From Gigaspora margarita (lineage: Eukaryota > Glomeromycota > Glomeromycetes > Diversisporales > Gigasporaceae): 64,000 bases of DNA. The translations under genes were made by a program, and so were the position numbers. The notes under the pieces were generated by a model. It did no database searches and had not been told where the DNA came from. It worked only from the letters and a program-made list of their open reading frames with translations. Each line of letters starts with the position of its first letter. The stretch's first letter is position 1. Positions 36,248 to 48,609 of this stretch are shown one piece after another. The stretch lies in assembly GCA_009809945.1 (NCBI GenBank), contig WTPW01000155.1:243069-307068 (forward strand). The letters are read 5' to 3'.

Positions 36248-36503
36248 TACAGCTGTTTTCATAATTCCTGGGACACCTGATAAAAATTAGCCGAATGATT
36301 TTTCGGCCGATCCGGTTAAGTATTGATTTCGGCATGATTCGGTATATAAAAAATATATTTTTGAATTCNTCCAATTTTATTTAATACTGTAATATTGATA
36401 TAATATCTAAGCTANGTCATAAATTAAATTACATCGTTTGGTCCAATTTCAAAATTACCATAATAAATATCATTCCCGTTCTACAAATAATTTTATTATT
36501 ATA

Positions 36504-38349
36504 ATGTCGACACATTCATTANTAAATTTTCGTTTGAACGCTTGCCCAATATGCTTGGTGTGTTTAGTTTGTGCNAAAGTTTATGGAAAAGACTGTTCTT
36601 GTCAACCAATAAACCTTGACAAGAAATATAAAAAAGGCTCCGGATATCAAATAAACTTTTATAATAAATATATTACACGGATAGGTGCTAATATCAAAAA
36701 ACTTAGATACGATCAAGAATTCGTCGATTGGATTAAAAATTTAACTAAAGTCAAAATTTCAAAAAATCAAGACTTAATTAATATTTGTCATAAATGCGTT
36801 AAAAATTATGATCGACAAAATCAAAGTAAAGAAAACCAAGAACTAAATGGAAGTATCGAAACAGTAGATCTAACAATTAAAGATCCTCTAGAATGTTTAT
36901 CGTCCNTGAAAAATACTTTTGAGTTATCTGACTTGTCTGAAGTGACCGCAACTGATTCAGAAATTAATAGAGAAAAAGATTCTGAATTGGATATTATTAA
37001 CATGAAAGAACCTGAATCAGAAGCTATTAATATGAAAGAGCCTTTTATAAGTAAGATATAATACATACAAAATATTTGGATATTTATTTTATAAGTTTTT
37101 TAAAATTAACTGGAATTAATATTTTGATGTTTAGCATTCATTACCTTAGTATGTTATGACCGATTTGAAAAACCACATAAAAAGTTAGATNGGGCATTAG
37201 CAATTCCTTACATTCTTGATGACATCAAAAACTTTGGAAGTATTGAAGAGGAAATTTTATCCCGTACACTTCCAGAGCAATGGGGAAAAATTGAATTAGG
37301 CCGCATATGTTATCAAGTTTCAAACACGTCTAAGGCTGATCATTACGATTTAAAATTTGATGGTGCCGTTACTGCATTTATTGCTGGAATAAAATGTAAA
37401 AAAAAACATTCAATTATGTGTTTATCGAGAAAGTGGTGAATTTAATCGAGCAAATAAGAGAATTCGTGTAAGTTATTTATAATTTTATTATTAAAATATG
37501 TAAGTACTTCTGTGATGTTAATTAATTATTTATTGTAGGTACTTGAAACTGAATCTGATACAGTCAATACATTAAATAGTATTAAAAAAAGGATTTATGA
37601 AAATCTTCCATCTTGTGATGTACATATTCAAGGATGCTTGATTTCTGAGGATGGTCAACATTTAAAGTTGGATAGTGATATTATAATGTTATGGGCTNNT
37701 GCAATTGTAATAANTTTTATTAATAATTATATTATCATATATTATAATCTATATTTATAAAATTATTAATTTTTTTTTAAGNTTACTAAAATGCCAGGTG
37801 TTGATGAAAAAACTCCACCAAATATTCCATCTTTCGATAAAGCTAAATATCGATATCCAACATCTAAACGACCTTTGAATAATAACAACAATAAATCAAA
37901 TGAAGGTATATATATTTTAATTTTTAAAATTTTTACAGAATATTTTTTATATTATTTAATTAACTCTATTTTATATAATTATATATAGTCGATTCTACAT
38001 CAATATTTACTAATTATATATAGTCGATTCTACATCAATATTTACAAATTCTTATTCTAACTCGATTTCAACAACAGCTATGTTCATAACTATTCATACA
38101 AAAAAAAAAATCCCCATTTAAATCAAATATTCACATTACTCAAGATATGACTTTTCAAAGTCTGCTTGCACATATATTTCCTAAAGGTCCACTAACTGGA
38201 AAATGATTTTTATCAAATCATCATTAGATATTGATGGTAAAAATTATTTGCCGGAGCAAGCTATAAGTAAATTATTTGCAGATGAGCATGTTAATATTTG
38301 GATAGATTTGGAGGATATTGATATAAAATTTGATGAATTATTTGATTAA
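36504..38349 (+). pseudogene. Unknown multi-exon gene carried by the Tc1-like element
   Basis: Not recognised. The first exon starts at the ATG at 36504 or an upstream in-frame ATG at 36438. It encodes a Cys-rich N-terminus (CPICLVCLVC, CSC, later CHKC), suggestive of a zinc ribbon, and an acidic tail. It splices at GTAAGATAT (about 37055) to TTAG near 37149, giving CYDRFEKPHKKL...ALAIPYILDD. A run of nine As near 37400 shifts the frame, after which LCVYRESGEFNRANKRIR is open. A further exon after TTGTAG (about 37539) gives LETESDTVNTLNSIKKRI. The last frame, ending at 38349, reads SLDIDGKNYLPEQAISKLF. Frameshifts suggest decay, though the A-run could be a sequencing error. Such a passenger gene could regulate transposition or be captured host DNA; I cannot tell. 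Confidence 0.5.
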
Positions 38350-38649
38350 ATATGTTTGTCTTTTATATTTGTCATTAATAGTTATAAAGAATTTAATTTT
38401 ATGCTATATTTAAAGTTATATACATTGATTTTTTATTTATAAATTTTTTTAAACTTGAAATAATTAGAACATAGCAGCTTTGTTATTTGTAAATAAATTT
38501 AATTTATATATGCAAGATTAATCATTCAGATCTTATTAAGGATATAAATGGCTATTATTTTATAAAAAAAAATTACATGTATTCTGTACATATTAAAATA
38601 AAATTCCCACAACAAAACCATATTTTACTATTGTATATATTCTGCATGT

Positions 38650-39763
38650 TGATAACATGCATGCTAATTTTTTACCAATTGTCATACAAACAAGATCTAA
38701 AACATCTATTTTGCTGCAAGTAATTTTTTATATAAAAAAAAGCTTGCTCGATCTATGTGATTTATCATATTAAATTAAATATTATATCGTATATATTGTA
38801 TTTAAAATATAATATAGTGCTTACAGGATTAAAATCTGGTGAGTATGCTGGTAAAATTCCAATCGAACTCCTTTTTCTTCACAAATATCTCGTAGATATT
38901 GGCTTTTATGTATCGATGCATTATCTAAAACTAATACGCTATATTGCTCAGGAAACGGATTCATTTTGGGCAACTATAATTTATTAAAATATATTTAATG
39001 ATACTAAAGATGTCAATATTAACATAGTTATACATATACGTATAATAAAGGTTCTTACTAAAACATGCTCAATAAAATTTTCATAATCAATAGAATTCAT
39101 AGAACCTTCTTGAATACAGTACGCTAAAAAACTATTAATACACAATGCACCTTCTATGGTGAATCATCTTCCTCGAACAAAAAATGTATATTTTCGAGCA
39201 CGTAATCCTGAAAAATTCCAGCCATAGCATCGTGATAGTGTTCTTCTGTCATAAGCTATTTCGTCCGAAAAAACTAACTGACTTGGTATATACTGAGACA
39301 TTCATAAAATAAAATTTTTCTATCAACTTCATTTCTTTCTTTTGTGAGTTTTGAAATCTATAAAATTAAAATTATTAAAAATTTATAAAATAAAAATATG
39401 TATAAATATACAAAATATTACCTTTATGTGTGTATATCCAAGTAGGTGTATAGCTCTCCAAATGGTTGTAAGACTAATGTTACGTTCCGACCAAAGTTCC
39501 ATCTCAGACTGTAATTCATACAAGTACCAGTCAGGTTTTTCTTTCATTAAAACTTTAAGATAATTTATATCGTTCTTGTTTAGAGAACGCGGTTTTTCTG
39601 AAAGCGATGGAAGTTTTTGAATACAACCATATCTTTGAAAATGCACAAGAACCCAACTTATAGAAGACCTGCTAACACCTAAGTGTTTTGCAATTTGTCG
39701 AGTTGATAGGCCTTCTAAATTTTTTTCAATAATTTGCCAATGAATGTGCTCTGAAAGTATCAT
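38650..39763 (-). pseudogene. Tc1/mariner-type transposase, broken
   Basis: Starting at 39763, the N-terminus is a classical paired-like helix-turn-helix (GLSTRQIAKHLGVSRSSISW). A second DNA-binding part follows, ending in WRAIHLLGYTH, then an intron (about 39420-39360). The catalytic part begins VFSDEIAYDRRTLSRCYGW (first Asp, about 39270), runs into FVRGR and EGSMNSIDYENFIEHVL, then across another intron to SVLVLDNASIH (second Asp, about 38920). LPAYSPDFNP follows, and after a third intron IEQAFF (about 38750). The frame is broken by a shift near 39300, a stop after FVRGR and a shift before YSPDFNP. It belongs to the surrounding inverted-repeat element. Confidence 0.8.
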
Positions 39764-39967
39764 TTTTTGAATTCAACAAAAAGATATCGATATGCATAAT
39801 TTTATATTTATAAATAGTCACCTAATTTTAAATTACATATACGTATTATTGTTAACGTATCAATTTTTATTGAATTTATTATGCCGAAATAATAACTTAA
39901 CCGGATTGGCCAAAAATCATTCAGCTAATTTTTATCAGGTGTCCCAGGAATTATGAAAACAGCTGTA

Positions 39968-40270
39968 ATCAGTTGACCTGTACAACTGGTTGAGAATCGG
40001 TTGACCCATACAGCCAGTTGAGAATCAGTTGACCCATACAACCAGTTAAGAATCGGTTGACCCGTACAACTGGTTGAGAATCAGTTGACAAAATGAAGAG
40101 TAAAAGTTCCGAAAAGTTCCGAAAAGAAAATGATAGACAGGCAAGGTCGAGACAAAATTTTGAGTAAAGGTCAGAGAATACCAGAAAGTAAACATGAAGC
40201 AATCTTAATCGGTTGAATCAGTTGACACCAAATATTTCGGTTTGGTTACCCGATTAAGAAAATTTTTCTC
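39968..40270. repeat. GGTTGA/CAGTTGACC tandem repeat
   Basis: A unit of about 30 bp (CAGTTGACCCATACAACCAG and variants such as CGGTTGACCCGTACAACTGG) is repeated about four times at 39968-40090. Degenerate versions run on to 40270. The same CGGTT-type sequence flanks the left end of the Tc1-like element at 36176-36247. Confidence 0.75.
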
Positions 40271-40569
40271 AGTTCAAATCACTATATGTAATAAGTAAAA
40301 AAACTGATGCTTGCAAAAGCAACCTTGATTGTCAGAATATAAATTTCGGAATTATACCTTTCATGTTGTACTTGTAAATCATAAAAACAAAAAGGACTGC
40401 ACGCATGCAATAAATTGTTGGATGCATTCCAGCCCAAATAGCGCTGGATATTAAATTTTATTGAATTCTTTAAGGAGATATATAACATACATCTGTGTGA
40501 TTAATATATATTGAAGAGATACATAGCATACTTCAGTGCATTTGATGCAATCAATGTATATGGAAGTTG

Positions 40570-40880
40570 GGGAAGTTTTTGGTGTTCAGGTGCGGTTTCG
40601 GTTCGAATAAGGTTTTGGGTAAGATAAGGTTTCAGAAGTTATAATCCGAAGTCTGAGACTTTCGGATTTGGCACAAAAGAGTTTTAGTGCCAACTTTGGA
40701 GAGAGTAAACAAATAAGTTATTGATGTTTTGGCAGTTTCAGGGTTTCAGTTGAGGTTTTGGGTTTCGGTCAAGATTTCGTGTTTAGGGTGAGATTACGAG
40801 TTTTGGATAATGTTTCAGAAGTTATAATCTGAACCTGAAACTTTCGGAATCACCAAAAAAGGGTTCGGTGCCATCTCTGG
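40570..40880. repeat. GGTTTCGG-rich degenerate repeat
   Basis: Repeated GGTTTCGG, GGTTTTGGGT and AGGTTTCAGAAG words appear, with TTTCAGAAGTTATAATC(C/T)G occurring twice. It is the inverse-strand counterpart of the GAAACC tract at 35650-35800. No gene is visible here or in 40881-41500. Confidence 0.65.
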
Positions 40881-41289
40881 TTCGTATGGGCTATCATAAT
40901 TAATCCATAACTAGTCAAATTCCATTTTCAACCTTTAAGTCTTCTTTGTTTTCGTTGCGATGGGCGGTAGAGCGTAGTATAGAATTAGGTGAGAAACACT
41001 AATCAAAGGATTTAGCTATGATAATTACAGGTAATGTTCAACAGTCGTGAAATACATTAATAATGATATTTATACTCTATACAAATGATAACAAAGTAAT
41101 AATTAACAAAAATAACTATAAATATTAACTAACTGCAAAACAGGATTGGGATTTATTTAGGGCTAATTTATACATGACAACAATTGAAGTAATTCCACCA
41201 TCTGTCTTAATCTCATATATTTTACAAACGGAAATTGAATATACGTAACAAATATATAAGTAAAATAAAAATAGAAGAAGATAGATCAC

Positions 41290-41500
41290 AGAGAAGAGTG
41301 ACAGATAGTATTACTGACAAAGCTAGATTTGCATCGTGCTAGCAGCAAAGACCAAAGAGGACAAACTAATTTCTATTTTTCCCTTATCTATGACTCTATA
41401 TGATTATTATTCATGAAATTAAATCGACATAAGTCATGCAATTTATCATACTATTCATACACATCCTACTACTGTAATTGCTTATTTGACGTCATGGATA
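41290..41500. repeat. Dispersed repeat, also at 52110-52360
   Basis: Shared landmarks are ACAAAGCTAGA / ATAAAGCTAGA, TAGCA(G)CAAAGACAAAAGAGG-like text, TTATCTATGACTC / TCTTTATGATCTC, and GG(A)TATGGGTCATG / GACTCAGGTCATG. It is a moderately diverged dispersed element of unknown type with no coding content. Confidence 0.55.
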
Positions 41501-41504
41501 TGGG

Positions 41505-42703
41505 TCATGATTATAGTTGCAAACTTTAGATAGCTACTTTTTCACGTCACCCTTCACATCATATAAAATTTATATATAATCATATCAGTCTATCGAGATG
41601 TCACACTATATCACACCCTAAATTTTTTACTATATAAATTTATATTAAAAACATATAAAATTACTATATAACTTTAAAGGCATGATTTTTTGGATTTACA
41701 AACCAATTATTTTCAAATTTTGAGATTAAGTATATCAGGAATAGTAAAATAAAATCACTTAGAACAGTTTTTTAAATTTCTATAAAAATTGAAGATTTTA
41801 CTAATAAAATTTTATAAAAAAGAAAAATTTGTTAAATCTGAAACTATAATTATATGTAAAATTTTATGATAAACAAACTTTACTTAGATGACAAAATTGG
41901 TTGTCTTAATAAAAAACAGTTTACTATATACTAAAGCTAAAAATTTCAAATTTTCTATATACAATTTTTTTTTGATAAGAAAATCTAGTTTGGGCTTGTA
42001 AGTAAAATTGTTCAGCATGAAATTTTATGACAATAATAAAGGGTATAATTTAATTTTTTAAACATTTTACTAAGTAAAAATATTGAATCAAAGGTTTTTA
42101 CAAAAAAAAATTTTTTTCACAAAAACTTTGATTCAATTTTTTACTTAGTAAAATGTTTAAAAATTGAATTCTACTCTTTTTTTTGTCATAAAATTTCATG
42201 TTGAACAATTTTACTTACAAGCCCAAACTAGATTTTTTTAACAAAAAAAAAGTTGTATATAGAAATTTAAAATTTTTAGCTTTAGTATATAGCAAACTTT
42301 TTTTTATTAAGGCAACCAATATTGTCATCAAGTAAACTTTGTTTAGCATAACATTTTATATATAATTGCAGTTTCAGATATAACAAATTTTTCTTTTCAT
42401 AAAATTTTATTAGTAAATTCTTTAATTTTTGTAAAAATTTAAAAAACTGTTCTAAGTAATTTTATTCTACTATTCTTGATATACTTAATCTCAAAATTTG
42501 AAAATAATTGGTTTGTAACTCCAAAAGAATCATGGCTTTAAAGTTATATAGTAATTTTATGTTTTTAATATAAATTTATATGTAAAAAATTTAGATGTGA
42601 CATCTCGATAGACTAATATTAATATATCACATCCATATGTCACATCAAATATCATAATATATGTTAATTGAATCCTAATGTTTGCAACTCTAGTTATGAT
42701 TTT
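41505..42703. mobile_element. 1.2-kb foldback element
   Basis: Almost the whole stretch is one inverted repeat centred near 42106. TGATTATAGTTGCAAAC at the left end pairs with GTTTGCAACTCTAGTTAT at the right. TCTATCGAGATGTCACA (41590) pairs with TGTGACATCTCGATAGA (42597), and TTTTCAAATTTTGAGATTAA (41710) pairs with TTAATCTCAAAATTTGAAAA (42485). It has no coding capacity and would form a very long hairpin if transcribed. Confidence 0.85.
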
Positions 42704-44594
42704 GTGACAAATTCTACTATGTATTTTTCTTCTATGATTCAATTTATACAAATTATTAATTAACATGTAATTATTATTATTATGATTTTTATTAATGGAA
42801 TGAAATAATACAAAATTTTAAAAGTGATGCCAGTTTGATTTTTGTTGCTTGATTATCTAATATTACAAGCTGTTTTGGACAAAAAAAATGGCTAAAAAAT
42901 ATGGTATTCCATAGTGTGAGTGCATAAATGTCCTTGAATACACCTGGTAGGTGTAGCATAGATTCAACAGTGTTTGCTTGTGAAATATCTCTCAGAAATC
43001 AAGGCTAACAGAGCAACTAATAACAGAGTGTCACATAAGCACAGAGACATGAATTGTGCAGTAACATGTTATAATTGTTAGCATTTATGCAAGCAAGAGG
43101 GTTTATATTTACTGTGATTTGGAACTTCGAAAGTGAGTATATTGTAATTTTAGAATCGATTATAGAGTTCTTTATTTAATATAATTATAAGATCATAGCA
43201 ATCATGCCTACAAAGTGAAGCAAATATCATCTATATATATAAAAAATATCTATTATAAAAAGCCATCAATCTATTATTTATACCATTACTTTGATTTTTG
43301 CAATTTTTTGCATATTAGTCCAATAGACCATCAATGTTGATTTGACAGAAATGGCAGATCTGGCATTTTGGGTACAGCTCTCTCATAATCTCTAATACAG
43401 GGCCAGATTAGCAGATGCAACAATATTCTCTACATAATTTATGCATCCTATGCATAAATATAAATTGTTTGTAGGTTCTAATATCTCTTTTTTTATTTTT
43501 TTAAGTTGTGATTTTTGACAACAAAATCTACCTGAATCAAAATTACCATTTGAATTATCATCCTTGGTACTTTTGAAATGCCTTTAACTGTTTTATTCCT
43601 TCTGTCCAGGATTTCATCTTGGTACAATACCCAATATCAATCATTCTTTTGGCATCACTCTTAATAGCAGATTTTTGATGATTGTGCTCTTTGTTTTATT
43701 TAGTTTAGCTTCAATCCTATTTCAATAAGGCCTTCCAACATCTAATATTTCTTCAATTTCTGCAGGTTTTATTCTGATCAGTTTTATTCTGATCAGTTTT
43801 TTCACTTTCTTTTTTTATCTGATCAATTGTTAAAATTTTTTGACCTTTTTCATCTATACCTTACAAGCATAATTTAGCCTTTTCTTTACAGTAGGTCCTT
43901 TTTGCCTTTCTCTTTCTCATTGCTATTGTAATCCACTATTACTATGGTGTGCCAAGCCACTTGTTATCAAGTGCAACAATTTTGCCTTGCTATATATAAA
44001 GTGCACCAAATTTGGCTAGATATATTCAAAATGCTCCACATTTGGATTTGGCTAAATATACATCAAAATAGACTATTAATAAATCTAAAATATGAACATG
44101 TTTTCTAAAAAATAACTAAAAAAAATTTTAAAGATTTGATTGTATCACATAAATAAATTTTTATAGTATAGTTTTAAAATCACAGAATTCCAATACAAAT
44201 AAATCATAAGGTAACAGGTAGTATATTAGCTTTATATTGAGTTTCTACAATATATGACATTACTGATAAAGATGTATTTGAAGTTTATTATGCTTATTTT
44301 AATTTAAAAATCTATTGATTATATATTTAGATTCATAAATTTGAATCAATTTTTTTTTAAAAAAGTATCATTAAATGATGATAAAGAAAACTTGTAAGTA
44401 AATAAATTAATAAATTTTTACTTTATTGATTTCAAAAATCTAGACTATTATAAGATATAATTTTTTTCATTAATATTCAAACAACTAAAATGCAAACTTT
44501 CATTACTGCAAAATTAATTTTAGCAGTTAATAAGGCAGAAATTCAATAATTGATTTATATATTTCTTTTGCTTATTATTATAATTTTCTATTAT
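42704..44594. other. AT-rich intergenic stretch with doubtful coding trace
   Basis: On the minus strand around 43560-43760, readable text such as LNKTKSTIIKNLLLRVMPKE interrupted by stops may be a transposase remnant. A 16-bp unit (GTTTTATTCTGATCA) is duplicated at about 43767-43798, and AAGTGCACCAAATTTGGCTA-like words repeat near 43970-44060. Nothing else is recognised. Confidence 0.3.
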
Positions 44595-45122
44595 CCCTTA
44601 AACTGTAAGCAATTCCAGGCAAATTTGCCTGGAAAATTGCTATAAATATGCTTATGATCTATATTTTTTAAAACTTAAAATATTTAATTAAAATTTTTTT
44701 TGATAATATTTGAAAATAAGGATTATATAATAGTAGTATTTAATTTTATATTATAAGAAAAAAGTTTAAGTTGCTTATAAGCTAAAAATAGACAAATTTT
44801 AAAAAAAATTTATTAGCCAAAAAAATTATTTACTTATTCTTGGTGAACTCTATAAATATTAGCTCTAGCTTCCTGTTCTAGTACAATATTGTAGTTTATA
44901 AAAAGGATTACAACTTTAATTATTGCAACTTTTGTGATTTACTTGTAAAAATTAGGACTTTAATCAGAAGTAAAATTTTTTTTATAGACAGGAACATATA
45001 AAATTTAAAAAAATCTAAAGAAAAGCTTTATAGTAAAAAATTTAAATTAAAAACTCAAATATTTATTACTTTAAAGTTTATTAATAATTTTAAAAAATTT
45101 TTATAATAAAGTTTATAAAATA

Positions 45123-48100
45123 AGGGAGGCAGGAGTATTGTGGACAGATTAAGGTCTTTATTAGCAAACCTTTTTCTTATGCACATAAAATTTTAAGCTA
45201 CGATTAACATATAAACTATGTCTAATATAAAGTAAAACTGATATAGAAAAGTATTGTGTAACAAACAAATTTGAGGCATAAATGATCATTACATAAGGGG
45301 ATATAAAATGCTAATTTTGTAAAAAAGGGGGTATTGTGGTCGATCTTAGATTTAAAAAAAAAAAAAATTTTTTTCTTTTTATACAGACCTATTTTTCTTG
45401 TGCCTTCCCTTTTCTTCCTTTAGCCACACCTCTGCCTTCTTTTTGTCATGCCCTTTCTTCATTTTCCCTTACCTTTTCTTTCTTTTGTCGTGCTCTTTCT
45501 TCTTTTTTGGTGCTGTTTCTTCTTTTTTTTGTTCTCTTTCTTCTTTTTTTTTAGCTGCTATTTCTTTTCGTCGTTTGGTTTCAGCAATCTTTTTATTCTC
45601 TTCTTCCCTTGCAATTCTTAACTGCTCCCAACTTTCCTCACAAATGAGAAGCTGTGCAAACAAAAGAGGTTTGCATTTTTTAGGTGGAGGTGATTCAGAT
45701 TCCTGTTGATCTGTAGAGACATTCGGTACTTCAGATTGAGAAGTTCGAGGAACCAGATACTTGAGGGCTGTTCTTAGAGAACATGTTCCTGGGCTTTTAT
45801 AAGCCTCTAATTCTTTACTTATTGCTACAAATGTGGTTTATAATTTTTCATTTTTGCTTTTTAGTATTTTATTCTCATTTTCAAGAAGTTCTTTTTCTTT
45901 TTCTAACAAGGCAACGTTTGAATGAGTCAAGTGAACACAGCTTGTTTTTTTGGGTGGTTGTTGAAACGTTTCAACGAATTGCGTAGCGAGTAGTTGGTTA
46001 GTGAAATTTTGAAGTTGATTATCTGAAGGTTTACTAGTTTAAGGTACAATATCAAAATTTTCTGTTACTAGCGAAGGGTCCAAGCAGTCTGGACTTATTG
46101 CATCAGGATCAAATGGCCATATTCCCATTTTTTTAAAGGCATTGCAAATTGCTGAAGGTGTATAGGTTTTGAGAAAAGCTAAACTAAAGACCTTTGCAAA
46201 GGTATATTTTGTTATTATTTTGCAGTTAGTATCGTTTCAATATTTGTCACATCTTTTTCATATTCATTTTTTAATTTTGCGAAGGGTATTTCGGATGGCT
46301 GTAAAATGTGCGTCGTATGAGGTGGAAGCGCATAAAGAAGGATCCCATTTTTACGCCTGAACTCAACACTCATGTAAGTTATATGGCTCTTATGTCCATC
46401 AAGCATTAATAATACTGGGCTGGTGAGTGGGGTAAATTTGTTAAAATGGGTCAGGTACATTAAAAAAAGATCTTCTTTCATGTATCCAGTATCCGAAACC
46501 CCCATTACGGTTCCTGGAGGCGCACTCTCCAACAGACCAGGAATTATATGGGCACCTTTGTAAATTATCAAAGGAGGAATATACGATCCAGCAGCTGAAA
46601 TCGTGGGTGCAACAGAAATATGATCAGTAGAATTTCTGTGCATGACTTTATGAACTTGCTGAGCTCCTTTTTTTGCTATTACTTTTTCTAATGTAGGTAC
46701 AAGAACAAACCTGGTCTCATCCATATTCCAAATTTGTATGGGAGTAATGAATTTTCATCAATTACTTGTTTTAGTTTATTAAAGTGGTCTCTAACGATTA
46801 TTGCATTTGCTCTTTGTGCCCGAGCTTCTGATAAGTCTTGGGGGACACAAAATGATAGCTCGGGATGGTCTTTCATAAAACGGGCCCACCAATCTTGACC
46901 TGGCCCACCATCACCAAATGGATGTGATCATTTGTTACTTCGCATTATTTCCATTATGCAATAATTGACACCAGACTTAGTTAGACCAAATCCAAGTTTT
47001 TGCATGTTAATGCAATACCTGACAAGTTGGCTTTCTTCATACTCAGTTAGGACAGTAGGTGGATCTAGGTGCTTAGGAGGGCCATTATTATTTATCGCAT
47101 GTTTAAGAGTAGTTCTAGCAATTCTATAATCTTTAGATAGTTATTTATGCTAGGGCGTTTAAAATTTGTGAGATAATTTTTGAACTCATTAATTGCAGTG
47201 AGAATTGCTTTATGCTGCTCATCCTCGGGCTTATGTTGGTTATTAGAGGCTTTTTGCATCTTATTTTGACCTATTAAAGAAAACATGTAAATGTATAAGG
47301 CTTGTAATTTGCATTAAAATAAAAAGGCTATTATTAAATTAATTCGTTAAATAAGAGTTGTAAAAGAATTTAACTTTTGATACTTTGAATTAACTTTTGA
47401 TACTTGGAATTTGCTAATGCTAACTTGCAATTTAATATAATGTGAGTTAAGTGTAACTGATACACGTGAGTGAGTAAAACGTGACTGGTGTAAGTTACTG
47501 GTAACCTTTTTATATTCGTATAAGGGCACAATTTCCAAAAAGAGAATGTGTAAATTAAATGGTGTATAAATGTTCGATCATCTTCGATGATTTTGCTAAC
47601 ATGTACACTATGCGACGCTTACACTATGCAATGCATATTACTATTGCAGGGTTAAGCAGTAGCCCGAAGCTACTACAAATCTAACTCAATACAGGAACTT
47701 CCCCTGTATTATCACGAACACACAAGCTTCGTTATGTACATTTGGAATGTAAGTAATTTTATTTACTTAATATTTTTTGCTCTAAGAGCCAAAAAACCCT
47801 CTATTTCATTATATTTTGCTTCCATATTTATTTTTTCACACTACCTAGCTCATTTTCTCTATTACATTCGATATTTCATTGACTAATTATATTTGACTCT
47901 ATCGTAACTAATTATATTTTGCATTAATTATGTCGCCATATCCTCCTAATACCTACCTGACATGATCACGTACATCACTTGGTCATTTCCATACCCTTTT
48001 TTGACAACTTTCACTGCACTAATGTGATTATTCACCTCTTCAACCATATATTTATTTTGGTCATTTGTAACATCTGCGAACCAAGTATAAGGCAGTTCTG

Positions 48101-48482
48101 AAACTAAGTGAAAATTACTATGTATACATATGTGCATACATATTTGTTTTGAATATAATAGCTACTGTACATTTTTTACTGCCGCAAAAATTTTATTCTT
48201 TTTAATAATTGTTACTAAAATTTGAATTTATCACTAAATAATCAAAGGATAAATAGATAAATACTTGGTTTTAGTTGCATTATGATGATCTAATTTTAAG
48301 TAAAAATCTGATTTTAAGTATTACTCCTGATCTAGTAGTCGGAGCTAGATAATTTTGGTACCATCAATTCGTCTCAAAGAGATGAATCGAATGGTACCAA
48401 AATTATCCAATTCCAATCACTGGATTATAAGATATCTCACCTGACCACAATACCCCCCTGTCCACAATACCCCCGCCTCCCT
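45123..48482 (-). mobile_element. Pogo-like DNA transposon
   Basis: The ends are inverted repeats AGGGAGGCAGGAGTATTGTG (left) and the complement of AGGGAGGCGGGGGTATTGTG (right), each flanked by TA. A second GTATTGTGGTC motif lies inside each end (about 45332 and 48440), as if transposase sites were doubled. The interior holds one decayed DDE transposase on the minus strand. At 48305-48430 is a GGTACC-centred hairpin of the kind also found at 7930-7990 and in the 13128-13668 MITE. Confidence 0.8.
45330..47290 (-). pseudogene. Pogo/Tigger-type DDE transposase, broken
   Basis: The N-terminal part (47290-46880) contains the DNA-binding region, with a frameshift near 47100-47150, then GPPKHLDPPTVLTEYEESQL and GPGQDWWARFMKDHPELSF. 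The catalytic domain (46724-46215) opens MDETRFVLVPT (first Asp), continues to PVLLMLDGHKSHI (second Asp) and PPHTTHILQPSEIPFAKLK, where the third acid is Glu rather than the usual Asp. The C-terminus (46100-45470) has MGIWPFDPDAI, leucine-rich coiled coil and a long Lys/Glu-rich tail. At least two frameshifts and two in-frame stops (for example after NFDIVP, near 46040) make it inactive. It belongs to the element at 45123-48482. Confidence 0.8.
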
Positions 48483-48609
48483 TATATTTTAAAGAAAATA
48501 TTCTATAAATAAAGTATACTCCATATTCTTAATAAACTTTATTTTATTTAAACAATTGTAAATATGTCTAAAAATTCCAGGCAAATTTGCCTGGAATACA
48601 GTTTAAGGA

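Larger units (their letters stand above)
36250..39965. mobile_element. Tc1-like DNA transposon carrying two genes
   Basis: The terminal inverted repeats are about 70 bp. CAGCTGTTTTCATAATTCCT at 36250 matches the complement of the right end (39897-39965) through TGGGACACCTGATAAAAATT. TA target duplications lie at 36248-36249 and 39966-39967. Inside are a minus-strand Tc1/mariner-type transposase remnant and a plus-strand multi-exon gene of unknown function; their 3' ends converge near 38350-38650. Scattered Ns mark uncertain bases. Confidence 0.85.
44595..48609. mobile_element. Inverted-repeat element holding the pogo-like insertion
   Basis: CCCTTAAACTGTAAGCAATT followed by CCAGGCAAATTTGCCTGG at 44595-44632 is mirrored by CCAGGCAAATTTGCCTGG followed by AATACAGTTTAAGG at 48577-48608. 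The 18-bp core is itself a perfect palindrome. Removing the pogo-like element (45123-48482) leaves about 655 bp, a plausible MITE. Confidence 0.7.

Noticed and set aside
45398..45709. Plus-strand 103-codon frame rich in Phe and Ser
   Set aside because: It is the antisense of the Lys/Glu-rich tail of the pogo-like transposase.
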